A stretch of DNA of 64,000 nucleotides from Verrucomicrobiia bacterium. Its GTDB lineage: Bacteria > Verrucomicrobiota > Verrucomicrobiia > Verrucomicrobiales > DEV007. Location: the NCBI GenBank assembly GCA_030425385.1, contig JAUIAH010000002.1:372001-436000 (forward strand), given 5' to 3'. Positions 50,715-61,700 of this stretch are shown in pieces (positions within the stretch are counted from its first letter, which is position 1; the number at the start of each line of letters is the position of its first letter). The position numbers were made by a program, and so were the translations under genes. The notes under the pieces are model-generated. The model saw only the letters and a program-made list of their open reading frames with translations, had not been told where the DNA came from and did not search any database.

Positions 50715-51567
50715 TGGGATCGTCGCTCTCTGTGGCCTCCGGCTCGACCGGTGCTGGCTCCTCGGGCAATCGCAAGGCCCAGCGGAGAAGCGCCTCACTA
50801 TCCTCCCAAATCTCGGGACGTTTGCTTCCCAACACAACCGCGATCACTTCGCGTCCATCATGCTCGGCGCAGCTGACAAGACAACGCCCCGCCGCGTTGG
50901 TGAACCCGGTCTTCATGCCACTGACAAAGGCATGATCATGCAACAAGTCATTCGTGTTCTTCAAGGTATCCACCCACCCTTTCATCGGAAACTCCATCTC
51001 CTTCAAGCGCACGGCTTCCCGAATCACAGGATTACGGTAGGCCGCGTAAGCAAGTTTCGCCATGTCACGGGCGGTCGAATACTGCCCCTCTTCCGTCAAC
51101 CCATGAGCGTTGACAAACTGTGAGGCTCCCATGCCAAGCTGCCGTGCTTTCGCATTCATGACCGGCCGGAACGCGTCTTGCCCGCCGGAATGATCACGCG
51201 CCAGTGCGCGAGCCACGTCATTGCCACTCTTGACTAACAAAGACTGCACCAAGAGCGATCGCGGATACTCTGCCCCTGTGCGAATGCCTACCTTGGAAGG
51301 CTCCACCCGGGTATCCGTCCTCTCCACCTTGACGTTGGTTTCAAGGTCACCCGCTTCTGCAATGATCAGGGCAGTGAGAAGCTTCTGAGTGCTGGCCACC
51401 GCTCGCTGAGAATCCGCATTCTTCTCATAGAGCACGGTCCCCGACTGCGCATCGATGACGATGGCTGCTTCCGCATATGGCTGCGGGATCGGCCATTCCT
51501 CAGCAAGAGAGAGTCCGATCCCCAGGCACCAGATTCCCAAGAAGAAGGTCCGTCGCAGCATACGCAT
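50698..51567 (-). CDS. D-alanyl-D-alanine carboxypeptidase (S11 family)
   Basis: A 289-residue low-molecular-weight penicillin-binding protein. It has a signal peptide (MRMLRRTFFLGIWCLGIGLSLA) and the three penicilloyl motifs: STQK (Ser59, Lys62), SGN (114-116) and KTG (219-221). It trims the terminal D-Ala of peptidoglycan stem peptides in the periplasm. It is shorter than E. coli PBP5 because the C-terminal beta domain and membrane anchor are missing; the end is acidic and Pro-rich. It overlaps the downstream RfaE2-PurN gene by 17 bp. Confidence 0.93.
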   Translation of the reverse strand: MRMLRRTFFLGIWCLGIGLSLAEEWPIPQPYAEAAIVIDAQSGTVLYEKNADSQRAVASTQKLLTALIIAEAGDLETNVKVERTDTRVEPSKVGIRTGAEYPRSLLVQSLLVKSGNDVARALARDHSGGQDAFRPVMNAKARQLGMGASQFVNAHGLTEEGQYSTARDMAKLAYAAYRNPVIREAVRLKEMEFPMKGWVDTLKNTNDLLHDHAFVSGMKTGFTNAAGRCLVSCAEHDGREVIAVVLGSKRPEIWEDSEALLRWALRLPEEPAPVEPEATESDDPNADDS

Positions 51568-51588
51568 CGGCGATGGGCAAACGCTAGA

Positions 51589-53388
51589 CTAGAGCACGCC
51601 TTCCGCGAGCTTCTCTTTCGCCCCAGGATTGCACTTGAGGCAGACCGTCTCTTTCTCAGCCGCCTTCACACAGCAGGCATGATCACACGCCTCGCCCTTT
51701 CCATGGGCCTTGGCACAGCAACTCCCGTCATCGAAGAGACCAACGAGAGCCACCCCTTCCGGTTGCCCGTTCTTCGCATCCTCCGTAGACGCCGATTCTC
51801 CCGGAACAGCCTTGTGGTCGTAGCGATCGAACAAAGCTCCCAACTGATCCGATGAGAGCGCGGTGGGATAGAGGCGGAAGTCATCCATTTGCCCTTTGAA
51901 GATTGCACCATCACTGCGGCGACCGAGATGCATCTCCTGAAACGTCTTCGTTGTCCGCGACAGATTGTCCTGACCCACCTTCACGTCGACTGGGAGACTA
52001 TCCACGTAAAGCTTCACACCTTCCGCTTTACCACTCCCGTCGTAGGTTGCGGCGACATAATACCAGGTATCCTTGTCCATCTCAGCGGGTGCGTGCACCT
52101 TGATCGCATTGTCAGGACCATTGCTGACGAGTTGAAATCCCACCTGGCCCTTGGACACGTGGAGGGTCCATCCGCGGCCGGCATCGGCAACATCTGCCCG
52201 TGCCGCGATGACACCATCGTCTTGGGGCTCTCCCTTGATCCAGGCTGCCATGCTGAAGGCATCGGAATGATCGAAATTGCCCACATCACCCGCCACAACG
52301 TAGGCCTTGCCATCGAAGGTGGCCGCCTTGGCCGCCACGCCGTCAGCGTAGTCAATCTTCCCACCTTGGGCAGATCCAGTCAGCTGATCATCGAAGGTCT
52401 CATGATAGGCCAGGCCTGAGTCGAGATTCTTCAAGGACTCGAAGTCCCACCCAAGATTCACATCGAGATCGGGATGCTGATTGAGAAAGCGGAAGGCCGC
52501 GCGCGGCTCCACCTGAGTGTCATAGAGAAAGATCTTCTTGAGTTTGGGCAGGCTCGCCACGGTCTCTAACACAGCGTTGGAAACTTTCGTCCCGTAGATA
52601 TTGAGAGTTTCGAGGTTCTCCAAACCCGCAAGGTGTTTCACACCCGCATCGGTGATAGCCGTGTTGGCCAAGTGCAAACGACGCAACTGCTTCATTCCCG
52701 CCAAATGCTTCAGACCTGCATCCGTGATCTGGGTCTTGTTCAAATAAAGCCAGGCCAATTGGGGAGCAAGTGGTTCTAACAGGGCCAAGTGTTCATCCTT
52801 CACGTCCTTGGCCACACTCACAGATTCCACGTGCAAGAGGTTTGTATTCTGGGCCAAGGGGAGGACGAGCACGCCCATGTCCTGCAACGGCTTCATGGAC
52901 TCGGGATTTGCAGGATCCACCTCGGGCAGCTCAGGCTCCGTGGCTTTCTTCTGCACCACCACAGGGGCATTCTCTGCCAACTTCTTCACCGCATCGGGAG
53001 CCTCCGCGATGACGAACTTGGCCTCGAACGACGCTTCCTTCTTGTCGATCCACCACTTCAGAGCCTCAATCTGGTCGGGGGTGAGCGGATCTCCTTTCGG
53101 TGGCATCAATTCATCGTCGTCCTCTGGCAGCGTCACGCGGAAGACGAGCGAACTTTCCTCCGAGTCACCTGCGATCACCGTTTCTCCTTCACTTCCGCCC
53201 TTTAGAATGTGCTCGGGCGTGTCCAGGCGAAGCTTTCCCTTGGCCTTCTCTTCGCCATGACACTCGACACAGCGGGCTGCAAGGATTGGCTGGACCACCT
53301 TGGCATAGATGGTGTCTTCCTCCGCGTGGGCGGAGCTCATCAGGACGGGTAACGAGATGAGAGGTGTCAGGAAACGTCGTGGATTCAT
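51589..53388 (-). CDS. Secreted cytochrome c (planctomycete type) fused to LRR, LamG and a Cys-rich tail
   Basis: A 599-residue protein. After the signal peptide, residues about 25-115 are a planctomycete-type cytochrome c domain with the heme motif CVECH (Cys40, Cys43 region) and 'ELMPPKGDPLTPDQIEALKW' supplying the Met ligand. Residues about 200-300 contain leucine-rich repeats (ITDAGLKHLAGMKQLRRLHL and similar). Residues about 330-525 are a LamG/concanavalin-like domain (YHETFDDQLTGSA, KTFQEMHLGRRSDG). The last 45 residues contain seven cysteines (GSCCAK, EACDHACC, VCLKC), resembling a metal-binding tail. A role in electron transfer with ligand recognition is inferred. Confidence 0.88.
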   Translation of the reverse strand: MNPRRFLTPLISLPVLMSSAHAEEDTIYAKVVQPILAARCVECHGEEKAKGKLRLDTPEHILKGGSEGETVIAGDSEESSLVFRVTLPEDDDELMPPKGDPLTPDQIEALKWWIDKKEASFEAKFVIAEAPDAVKKLAENAPVVVQKKATEPELPEVDPANPESMKPLQDMGVLVLPLAQNTNLLHVESVSVAKDVKDEHLALLEPLAPQLAWLYLNKTQITDAGLKHLAGMKQLRRLHLANTAITDAGVKHLAGLENLETLNIYGTKVSNAVLETVASLPKLKKIFLYDTQVEPRAAFRFLNQHPDLDVNLGWDFESLKNLDSGLAYHETFDDQLTGSAQGGKIDYADGVAAKAATFDGKAYVVAGDVGNFDHSDAFSMAAWIKGEPQDDGVIAARADVADAGRGWTLHVSKGQVGFQLVSNGPDNAIKVHAPAEMDKDTWYYVAATYDGSGKAEGVKLYVDSLPVDVKVGQDNLSRTTKTFQEMHLGRRSDGAIFKGQMDDFRLYPTALSSDQLGALFDRYDHKAVPGESASTEDAKNGQPEGVALVGLFDDGSCCAKAHGKGEACDHACCVKAAEKETVCLKCNPGAKEKLAEGVL

Positions 53389-53496
53389 AGTAGAGAAACT
53401 GTAGGGAAATCAGCGCCAACGCCATTAGAATCTGGCGTCAGGCATTTCCAAGGAGGAACCCCCAGGGTCCTGTGAAGTTTCTCCTCCCTGTCACGA

Positions 53497-53534
53497 GAAA
53501 AGCCCACGGTGCCGACTGACAGCACGGTGGGCTT
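53497..53534 (-). terminator. Intrinsic terminator of the PII gene
   Basis: On the minus strand, AAGCCCACCGTGC pairs with GCACCGTGGGCTT across a 9-base loop (13-bp stem with one mismatch), followed by TTTT. It lies 34 bp after the PII stop codon and before the next minus-strand gene, so it isolates the PII transcript. Confidence 0.75.
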
Positions 53535-53567
53535 GGAAAGGCTACTTTATGGGTGTGGCGAGCGGGA

Positions 53568-54023
<456 letters not shown>

Positions 54024-56273
54024 TTACGGTTCTGGCAACCACGCTTGGTAAAAATATCGCCCCTCCATCGTCATCGCCTCCGGGACAGGCAAGAGGACTG
54101 GCCCTCCCGTGCCCGTCTCTGGCCCCCACCAAGCCGTCCAGGTGTCCAAGAGCAGACTGGTTCGCACCTCAATCGGCACGCCAAACGCTGTCTGCAATTG
54201 GAGAAAGCGCTCGCCGCCAATGGTGACGAAATCGAGGTCGCACGCCAGACGTGGATCCACTCCGATGCCTGTCAGCCCATAGCGGACCGGAAGGACGTCT
54301 TCCGCCGACTGCATCACGAGAGCCGCTCCGTGAGGCCCGACCGTGCCAGGGTGGAAACGCACACGGACCAAGGAAGTGCCAATCGCATAATCGCTTGTCG
54401 ACACGATCGTGAATGCCGCTTGCTGAGGACCGGCAATTATTGGCATGGTCGTCCAGGTGATGGGGGCATCCTCAATGGTCGCATGCGTCACTAACAGATC
54501 GATGACGAGGGTATCACCTAGGTTCACCAACCCATAGTCGACTCCATGCACCGTCTCCATCAAATCAGCTTGAGGATGCACCACCAATTGGGGCACGGGC
54601 CCTTCTCCTAACGCTTCTCCACTCACGATGATCACGTTGCCCACATCGATGGGCGTTCCGCCAAAGCCGTTCCCGGTCATTTCATTCACGATCAAGTCCA
54701 CGTAGCCATCGCCATCCATGTCACTGGCTGCCCCGCTATAGCAGAGAACATCTCCTGCATACGCGCCGACGACTTCCACCACCCGCATGGCTTCATGAGC
54801 TGGCAATTGCGTTGGCTTCAGATCGATGATCGCTGGCCAGCCACCTGGTTGCCCGTAGAGAATGTGCATGGAGCCCGCCTCTGTGCGACCCTTGGGATTA
54901 TCGTGAGGATTCCCGATGGCAAGATCCACCACTCCATCGGCATCGAAATCGCCATGGGCCACCGTGTCGGAACTGATCGCACCCGCGACGGGTCCTTTGA
55001 TCAAACTGTATGCCACCTCTGCAGGCGGACTCGCCATGGTGAAGACACGCCCTCGCAGACCCGCCGCGTTGTAGAAGACGTAACCCAAACCCGCATTGAA
55101 GAGGCCATCGGCTTGCGCGACCAAATCCCCGACGAACAGATCGGGAAAGCCATCCCCACTGTAGTCCTCACCAGCGAGCAACTCTTCGCCAAAAGCCCGA
55201 TTGCCTGTCGTCCCTGTGATCTGGGTAAAATCTCCTAACAAAGGTTCATCGATTCGAAAAGTGTAGCCATTGGGCCATGGACCATCAGGGAAATTCTCAT
55301 CCCAACAAACATACATTCTGCCAAAGACGGCACCCCCTGACGCATGCACACCCGCCGGCCCAAGAGCCGCTCCGGCGCGATTCAAGGCGGCCGCAAGAAT
55401 GACCTCTGCCCGACCATTGCCATCGAGGTCGCCGACGTTCACGGTGGCTCCCAAATGGAAATGCGGCGAGGTTTCGGGAGCGCGGACAAGCGCCACGCGT
55501 GACTGCATGCTCTCCGGGAATGTCCCTTCACCAAAGTCAGCCAAGTCTAACGTCTCTCCTAAGCTAACTAATTCGGGCCCTCCCAGAATCACATAGACAC
55601 CTCCCGAGTGATCGTCTCGTTGATCCGCCCCGAGAATGATATCGGCGATCCCATCGCCATTCACATCACCAGTGCGCATCCAGATGCCTACCCGCTCATC
55701 CACATCACCCACGATAGTGAGGACCCCCAAGCCGCGATCCTCTGGCAGATCACTGAGCGGGATCAAGGCCCCTCCCGCAGCCCAAGTGCGTAGAATGGGA
55801 TCTCCAAAGACGATGGTGAGGGCGCCGGCGCCGACGCGTCCACCCGGATCATAGGCCTGGCGCGCGATGAGCAAGTCGCCCAAGCCGTCACCATTCACAT
55901 CACCCATCCATACTTCCGAGCCAGTCACCTCCATCACCTCGCCACCGGCGAACTTGACCATGTTGGAAGGAAAGCCAGCACTATCAAACTCACCACCAAT
56001 GGTGCCATTCCCCAGAATGAACGTCACCTGGCCAGCATTGCTATTGCCGAAGGGATCCGCCTGAAATTGGCCGAAGGCGAGGTCTTTCCTGCCATCGCCA
56101 TCGCAATCGTAGCCGCCGCACACGGGGACCCCCGCCGATCCCAGCCCCGTCGATCCGTAGTAGCGGGTGAATCCGACGCCATCGAGCAGATCGAGCGTCC
56201 GGTAAGGATCCGCGCCCAGGAGGGCGCTGGTCATCGAAACGAGACTCAGGAGTGCGAGCATTCGGGGGCGCAT
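54024..56273 (-). CDS. Secreted FG-GAP repeat protein
   Basis: A 749-residue secreted protein (signal peptide MRPRMLALLSLVSMTSALLGA). It has about seven FG-GAP/integrin-alpha-like repeats with calcium loops, for example 'DCDGDGRKDLAFGQFQAD', 'GDVNGDGLGDLLIARQAYDP', 'DLDGNGRAEVILAAALNR' and 'SDMDGDGYVDLIVNEMTG', forming a beta-propeller. After about residue 560 comes an Ig-like domain (VDYGLVNLGDTLVIDLLVTH), then a short C-terminal region (TSLLLDTWTAWWGPETGTGG) resembling the ends of the next two secreted proteins. Adhesion or ligand binding is likely. It is divergent from the CAP-domain gene. Confidence 0.85.
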   Translation of the reverse strand: MRPRMLALLSLVSMTSALLGADPYRTLDLLDGVGFTRYYGSTGLGSAGVPVCGGYDCDGDGRKDLAFGQFQADPFGNSNAGQVTFILGNGTIGGEFDSAGFPSNMVKFAGGEVMEVTGSEVWMGDVNGDGLGDLLIARQAYDPGGRVGAGALTIVFGDPILRTWAAGGALIPLSDLPEDRGLGVLTIVGDVDERVGIWMRTGDVNGDGIADIILGADQRDDHSGGVYVILGGPELVSLGETLDLADFGEGTFPESMQSRVALVRAPETSPHFHLGATVNVGDLDGNGRAEVILAAALNRAGAALGPAGVHASGGAVFGRMYVCWDENFPDGPWPNGYTFRIDEPLLGDFTQITGTTGNRAFGEELLAGEDYSGDGFPDLFVGDLVAQADGLFNAGLGYVFYNAAGLRGRVFTMASPPAEVAYSLIKGPVAGAISSDTVAHGDFDADGVVDLAIGNPHDNPKGRTEAGSMHILYGQPGGWPAIIDLKPTQLPAHEAMRVVEVVGAYAGDVLCYSGAASDMDGDGYVDLIVNEMTGNGFGGTPIDVGNVIIVSGEALGEGPVPQLVVHPQADLMETVHGVDYGLVNLGDTLVIDLLVTHATIEDAPITWTTMPIIAGPQQAAFTIVSTSDYAIGTSLVRVRFHPGTVGPHGAALVMQSAEDVLPVRYGLTGIGVDPRLACDLDFVTIGGERFLQLQTAFGVPIEVRTSLLLDTWTAWWGPETGTGGPVLLPVPEAMTMEGRYFYQAWLPEP

Positions 56274-56323
56274 GCGAGCACTACTGCCACGGCTGTCTCA
56301 TTAGTCGAACTTTCCATTGCTTA

Positions 56324-56340
56324 ATAATTATAGTAATTAT
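56324..56340. promoter_or_regulatory. AT-rich palindrome ATAATTA-TAG-TAATTAT, candidate operator
   Basis: Two perfect 7-base arms (56324-56330 and 56334-56340) flank a 3-base centre in the 76-bp divergent region between the FG-GAP gene and the CAP-domain gene. The local AT-richness is striking against the GC-rich surroundings. It could be a regulator site controlling both secreted-protein genes, or combined -10 elements. Confidence 0.4.
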
Positions 56341-56349
56341 AATTCGCGC

Positions 56350-58698
56350 GTGTTCTCCCGCTGCTTCCTTGGAATCTTGCTCATGGTCGGCCTCATGCCA
56401 TTCCCGCTGATGGCCAATGAGTTGGTGGAAGCTCGCCTCGCCCCATCGCCGACTACTGGAAACGCCGTTTCTCACTCACCGGCGACGACCTCCACGGTTT
56501 CCCGATCGATGATTGCCAAGGCGGTTATCGATGGCAACGCCACGCAAACGGGTGATTTCCAGATCGACCGGGAAACCCGATTGGGCAATCTCATCGGGTT
56601 TCACCGACATTATACCGAAACGGGTGATCCCGACGACCAGATCGGATGGACGGGCAATCTCTCAGCCTGCGATCCAGGCACCATCTCTGCTGATTTCCAT
56701 GATCGCGTCCTCCGCCGCATCAATTACTTTCGGGGGCAAGCGGGGCTTCCCGCCAACATTCAATTCACAGACGCCAAGAATCAGGCTAGCCAACAGACCG
56801 CCATGGTCATGGCACGCCAGAAAGCGCTCTCCCACACGCCGCTAACGGATTTCGGAAACAATCCCTGCGTGACGCAAGCCACGGATGACACGGCCCGGAT
56901 CTCGAATCTGGCGCTTGGCACCTTTGGCTACGCCTCGATTGACCGGCTCATGCTTGACGACGGAAGCCACAATGGTCCCGTGGGCCATCGACGTTGGTTC
57001 CTGTATCCGCGGGTCATCGAGATGGGTCACGGATCGATCCCATTTGTGAGCAACTACACATCGGCCTGCGTGGTCTGGGTCGTGGGTGATTTCATTCCGT
57101 CCCCGGATCCTCAAGTAGTGACTTGGCCCAACGAAGGCTATTGCCCCTATCATCTCGCGCCTAACGATAGCGCAAGCTATCCTCGTTGGTCATTCACGTA
57201 TCCCCTGGCAGACTTCAGCAGTGCTCAGGTGAGCATGACTCTCAACGGTGAAAGCGTGAGTATCACCAAGGAGCCCTTGGCCAGCCACATCGGAGACAAC
57301 ACTCTGGTATGGCGTCCCAGCGGCATTCCCTCCAGCCCACCCACACCAGGAACAGACTCCGTTGTGGATGTATCTGTCAGTAACATTGGCAACGCCCCCT
57401 TCGCCTCCTATCACTATCAGGTGATTCTCTACGATCCCTACGATCTCCAGCACGATCTCGCCCTCAATGCTCCAGCGGAGGTCTCTATTCATGGCAATAA
57501 CATCTTCACCTTTGATCCCGCTGACGCCGCCGAGGGGTATGCGGTCAAGGTAGCCCGTCAGAATAGTGAAAGCTGGACGGAAGGCGCCGAGTCGCTCGCC
57601 ACGATCACAGATAACACAAGTGCTACCTACGGTCTTGCATCCACAGACATGGCGAGTTCGGGCAATCGCAGCTTTCACCTCCTATTTCCCACTTTCGGCG
57701 AACAAGGCTTTGAAATTGAGCGCTCGTTCATCCCATCAGAGACTAGCATCCTGCGATTCAAGCGCCGCTATCGGTTCTTCTATACCAGTTCCCGACTCAA
57801 GGCTGAGATCTCGGACAACGATGGGGCTTCTTGGACCACCATCTTCGACAAACCCGGAAACAACTCGTCAGGGTCCAGTCAGCTTTGGGATAGCAATTGG
57901 GTCAACGAATCTGCCGTCATTCCCGAAACCCATATCGGCAAGCCCATCAAATTGCGGTTTCGGATTCACACGAACGGGTCCTACTTTCCCTGGGATTCTA
58001 GCAAGATCGCCAACTACTATGGCGTCTACCTCGACGACATCACCGTCACGGACACGACCACGATCGTGGGAGAGACCGTCAGTGAGCTCGATGCCGATGT
58101 CTCGACTTTTGCATTCGATGAGCAGACAGCGGGCAACGTGCTCGAAGAAGGCGACACGTATTTGGTCCAATTGGCTCCCATTGTGGGCGGGCATCAATTC
58201 TCCTTCACCTCACCTCTGCTCGTAAACCCTACCAATATCACCATCGACCAGAAAGAAGCGTGGGCACTCCAACACTTTGGTCAACTGCGCGATGTCTTGA
58301 CAGAATCCGCGGAGGACTTCGATGGTGACGGCTTGAGCAACCTGATCGAGCGCGCGCTGGGCAGCAGTCCGGTCGATCTGGAAGCGGGCGAAGATCTGCT
58401 GCCGGTGGGCGCGATCACCGAGGTTGCCGAAACGAATCGCCTGGCGCTGCAATTTCAATTGCCCGCAGAGCCGCACACGGACCTCATCTATCGAGTGGAG
58501 CAATCGGACGATCTTATCAGCTGGCAGACCCTGGCGATCAAGGAGGGAGCGGACGGTTGGCTGGCTGCTAACGCAACCATATTGGTGGAATCGGCGCCCC
58601 CCGTCGAGGGTCGGCAAGCGATCACCGTGAGCACGCCTCAGGGAGAAGCGGACGCCGCGCTGCATTTGCGCCTCACGGTCGAAGAGATCGAGGAGTGA
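56350..58698 (+). CDS. Secreted CAP-domain protein
   Basis: From the GTG at 56350 the protein has 782 residues with a signal peptide (FSRCFLGILLMVGLMPFPLMA); a TTG start at 56317 would lengthen it but would run through the palindrome. Residues about 100-260 are a CAP/SCP-like domain: 'INYFRGQAGLPANIQF', 'ALSHTPLTDFG', 'ISNLALGTFGYASIDRLMLD' and 'GPVGHRRWFLYPRVIEMG'. A beta-rich region follows that resembles a lectin or MAM-like domain (DNDGASWTTIFDKPG). The C-terminal module has 'DFDGDGLSNLIERALGSSP' and 'YRVEQSDDLISWQTL'. The role is unknown; CAP proteins in bacteria are often surface-exposed. Confidence 0.8.
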   Translation: MFSRCFLGILLMVGLMPFPLMANELVEARLAPSPTTGNAVSHSPATTSTVSRSMIAKAVIDGNATQTGDFQIDRETRLGNLIGFHRHYTETGDPDDQIGWTGNLSACDPGTISADFHDRVLRRINYFRGQAGLPANIQFTDAKNQASQQTAMVMARQKALSHTPLTDFGNNPCVTQATDDTARISNLALGTFGYASIDRLMLDDGSHNGPVGHRRWFLYPRVIEMGHGSIPFVSNYTSACVVWVVGDFIPSPDPQVVTWPNEGYCPYHLAPNDSASYPRWSFTYPLADFSSAQVSMTLNGESVSITKEPLASHIGDNTLVWRPSGIPSSPPTPGTDSVVDVSVSNIGNAPFASYHYQVILYDPYDLQHDLALNAPAEVSIHGNNIFTFDPADAAEGYAVKVARQNSESWTEGAESLATITDNTSATYGLASTDMASSGNRSFHLLFPTFGEQGFEIERSFIPSETSILRFKRRYRFFYTSSRLKAEISDNDGASWTTIFDKPGNNSSGSSQLWDSNWVNESAVIPETHIGKPIKLRFRIHTNGSYFPWDSSKIANYYGVYLDDITVTDTTTIVGETVSELDADVSTFAFDEQTAGNVLEEGDTYLVQLAPIVGGHQFSFTSPLLVNPTNITIDQKEAWALQHFGQLRDVLTESAEDFDGDGLSNLIERALGSSPVDLEAGEDLLPVGAITEVAETNRLALQFQLPAEPHTDLIYRVEQSDDLISWQTLAIKEGADGWLAANATILVESAPPVEGRQAITVSTPQGEADAALHLRLTVEEIEE

Positions 58699-58791
58699 GC
58701 CATTTGCATTCTTCCGAGCGCAAACTATCTTTCAGGTAGTCGTCAGCGGCCATTCACCCCTGCTTGCTCTCAATCCGAACACCCCCCTCCA

Positions 58792-61700
58792 ATGCACCGC
58801 CAGATCCTCCCTCTTGCGCTCGCTTGCCTATTGCTTACCGGTCTAACATTTCTCTCCCTATCGCTTCCGCAATCAGATTCGCAGAGCCCAGATGAGATAG
58901 GCACCATTGCCCTGACGCGGTCCGATCCCTCCCCTCACTTGGAGGAAACTGCGCCTCACTTTCAGTCACCCCTCACGGAGGCCCTTCATCAGGCGATCAC
59001 TTCGGGGCGCCCTGTCCGCGTGACCACCGGAGATGGCGAGCCGCACCGCTACCTCTTTCGTCCGCGTCCAGTCCTCGCCGATGCTTTCCAATGGCATCTC
59101 GGTCCTCATGGAGCCACGATGGACACCCAGCCCCAGAGTTTTGAAGGTCTCTCCCTCTCAGCCAATCCCGCAGCCCCCAAGGCGACCCTCGTGCTCGCTG
59201 GAGATTCGCTCGGCATGGTGATCCGCGATGAGGCTGAAGTGACTTACATCCGCACCCATCCCGAAACTGGCCAGTTGCAAGCGCGCCGCGAATTTCGCGA
59301 GGACTTGCAGACGCAATGCGTCCTGGACGCCAACGGCACCTATCATGTGCAATCAGACGATCCCTTGCCGAGCGGCGAAGCTGCGTGGGCCGATGCCACC
59401 CCAACCCAACTCGAGCCAGAAACGGCCGCTCTCACCGGCGTCGATCCAGCTTCCGGACGCCTGGATAAATACATCAATGCGATCCCGCGGGCGACTAACT
59501 ACGACGCCTCTCTCAAAACCGCCCTTCTACTTCTCGTCCTCGACAAGCAAGCCACAGGAAACAACACCACGGCCAACCTCACTTCCAAGGCATCCATCTA
59601 CTTGGCCACCGTCTCCAATGTCGCTGCTGCTTATGAGAATCAGTTAGGCATTCGGCTCCTCGTCCAGGAGATGATCATGATTCCCAACGCGGGGGATTTC
59701 GTCGACATTCCTAGCAATGACGCTATCGATGATTTCCGCTCATGGGTCGCTAGCAATCGCTCTAATGGCACTTACAACTGGTCCATGGCCTCCAAATTTG
59801 GTGCTGGACTCTCGGGACAAACGCTGGGCATCGCATTCGTCAGCACGATCCGAAACAACAGTTCTGTCAGTGTGTGCGAAAGCACCGCTCGTTGGGATGT
59901 TCTCGCCCATGAGATTGGGCATAACTTAGGCTCGGAGCATAGCCAGGGCGGCATCATGAATGCGACCTCGCTGGGTGGAAGCAATCGGAATTTCTTCACC
60001 GATGTCACTTCCGGTGAGACGGCCGCCAAAGATATCTACGACTACGCGCGCAGTCGCCTGATTGGCAATGCCAACATGCGCCACCCGGAACAGATTCCTT
60101 TTGCCAATCAAGACTCCGTTTCCACCGCAGTCGACACTCCCGTCACCATTGCGCCTCTGAGCAACGACGATACTCAGGTGCGCAACGGAGCGATCAACGC
60201 GCTCTCTCTTGAAGAGGTCAGTTCCGTGACACCGTTAGACGCCGGTTCCGCAACGGTGTTAGGTAATGAAGTACGCTTCGAACCCGCGGCCAACTTTCAA
60301 GGCACCGCCTGGTTTAGCTACAGCTTGCGAGGCAGTGTGGGGAACAACAATCGCGGTTGGCTGCACAAGGGCGATGTGGCAGTTCGCGTGGGAGCCCCGC
60401 CCAGTTCGCTCACCATCGATCTCGCTCCTGGCGCTTCGTATTCCTTCGTGCCCGGGACGGGGACCAGTGGCTTGACGCAACCCGCGCAAGCCGTGGTGAG
60501 CCAATCGCGAGACGACTCTCAATTGCTGATCATCCGAGTAAAGGCGACTACAAGTGGCACGGACACCTTTCGGTCCGGGAGCCGCACCTACACCCTTCGC
60601 TACACCGCCGATTCACCAAGGGTCACTGATGATCGCTACGTCTATGAGCCTGGAAACGGGCCCCTCGTGTTCAATCCCTTGTTGAATGACGAGGGAGCAG
60701 GCGAGCCCTGGATCAATCCTATCAAACCCACCCTGGGAGTGGGAACAGTCGACCACGACTCCGATGGTGATGAATTGTTTCCCACCACTTTCCGCCTCGC
60801 CAGCGTCCAGCATCGGACGCCCGAGAAGGGCACGCTATCGACACGCACCCTCGCTTTCGTCATCGATGGCCAACGTGACAACCGCCTCGACAGCGTCCTC
60901 ACATTCACGCCATCGAATGGAGCCACGGGAACGGCTTTGATCGATTACACGGTCGAAGATGCTGTTGGCAATGAAGCCACTGGCTTGATCGAGATCGTCC
61001 TTCCTTATCGCGTTGATACGCTCATCGATACCGGTGACACGGCCCGCTACCACGTCCCCGCCGACTCTCAGGACGACACGCTGTGGATGCTTCCCGACTT
61101 CGACGATTCCAACTGGCAAAGTGGTCCCACCGGATTGGGCTACGATGCCAACAATGATTTCCAAGCGGAGATAGACACCACTCTCACCGGCCTCCAGAAT
61201 ACGAACACGTCCGTCTTTGTCCGGCTCCCTTTTGAAGCTGCTGAGGTAGCACAATACACGCAACTAGCACTACGACTCAAGGTGGACGACGGATTCGTCG
61301 CCTACCTCAACGGCAGCGAAGTGGCGCGCTCAAGCAACGCTGTCGGCACGGCCCCACTCGCTTGGAACGCGCTCGCTTCTCCGAGCACTAGCGATAGTCT
61401 TGCCCTCACCTTCGCCACTTTTGATCTCTCCAGCCAAACTAGCCTTCTTCGAGAAGGCACTAACGTTCTTGCCATTCACGGACTGAACGCATCCATCGGC
61501 AGTTCCGATTTCCTCCTGGTTCCAGAGTTGGAAGCCTCCGTGACTCGCAGTGGCATCCAATTGATCTCTCCCTCGCGCGATCAGATCACCGTTCCGGCGC
61601 AAACCTGGGTGCGGCTGGAATCGGAAGTGAATGGGGCAGCAGCCGGCCAAACCGTTTCCTGGGAAACCGTTGCTCAAGATCCTTCCGTCTCTATTCAGGA

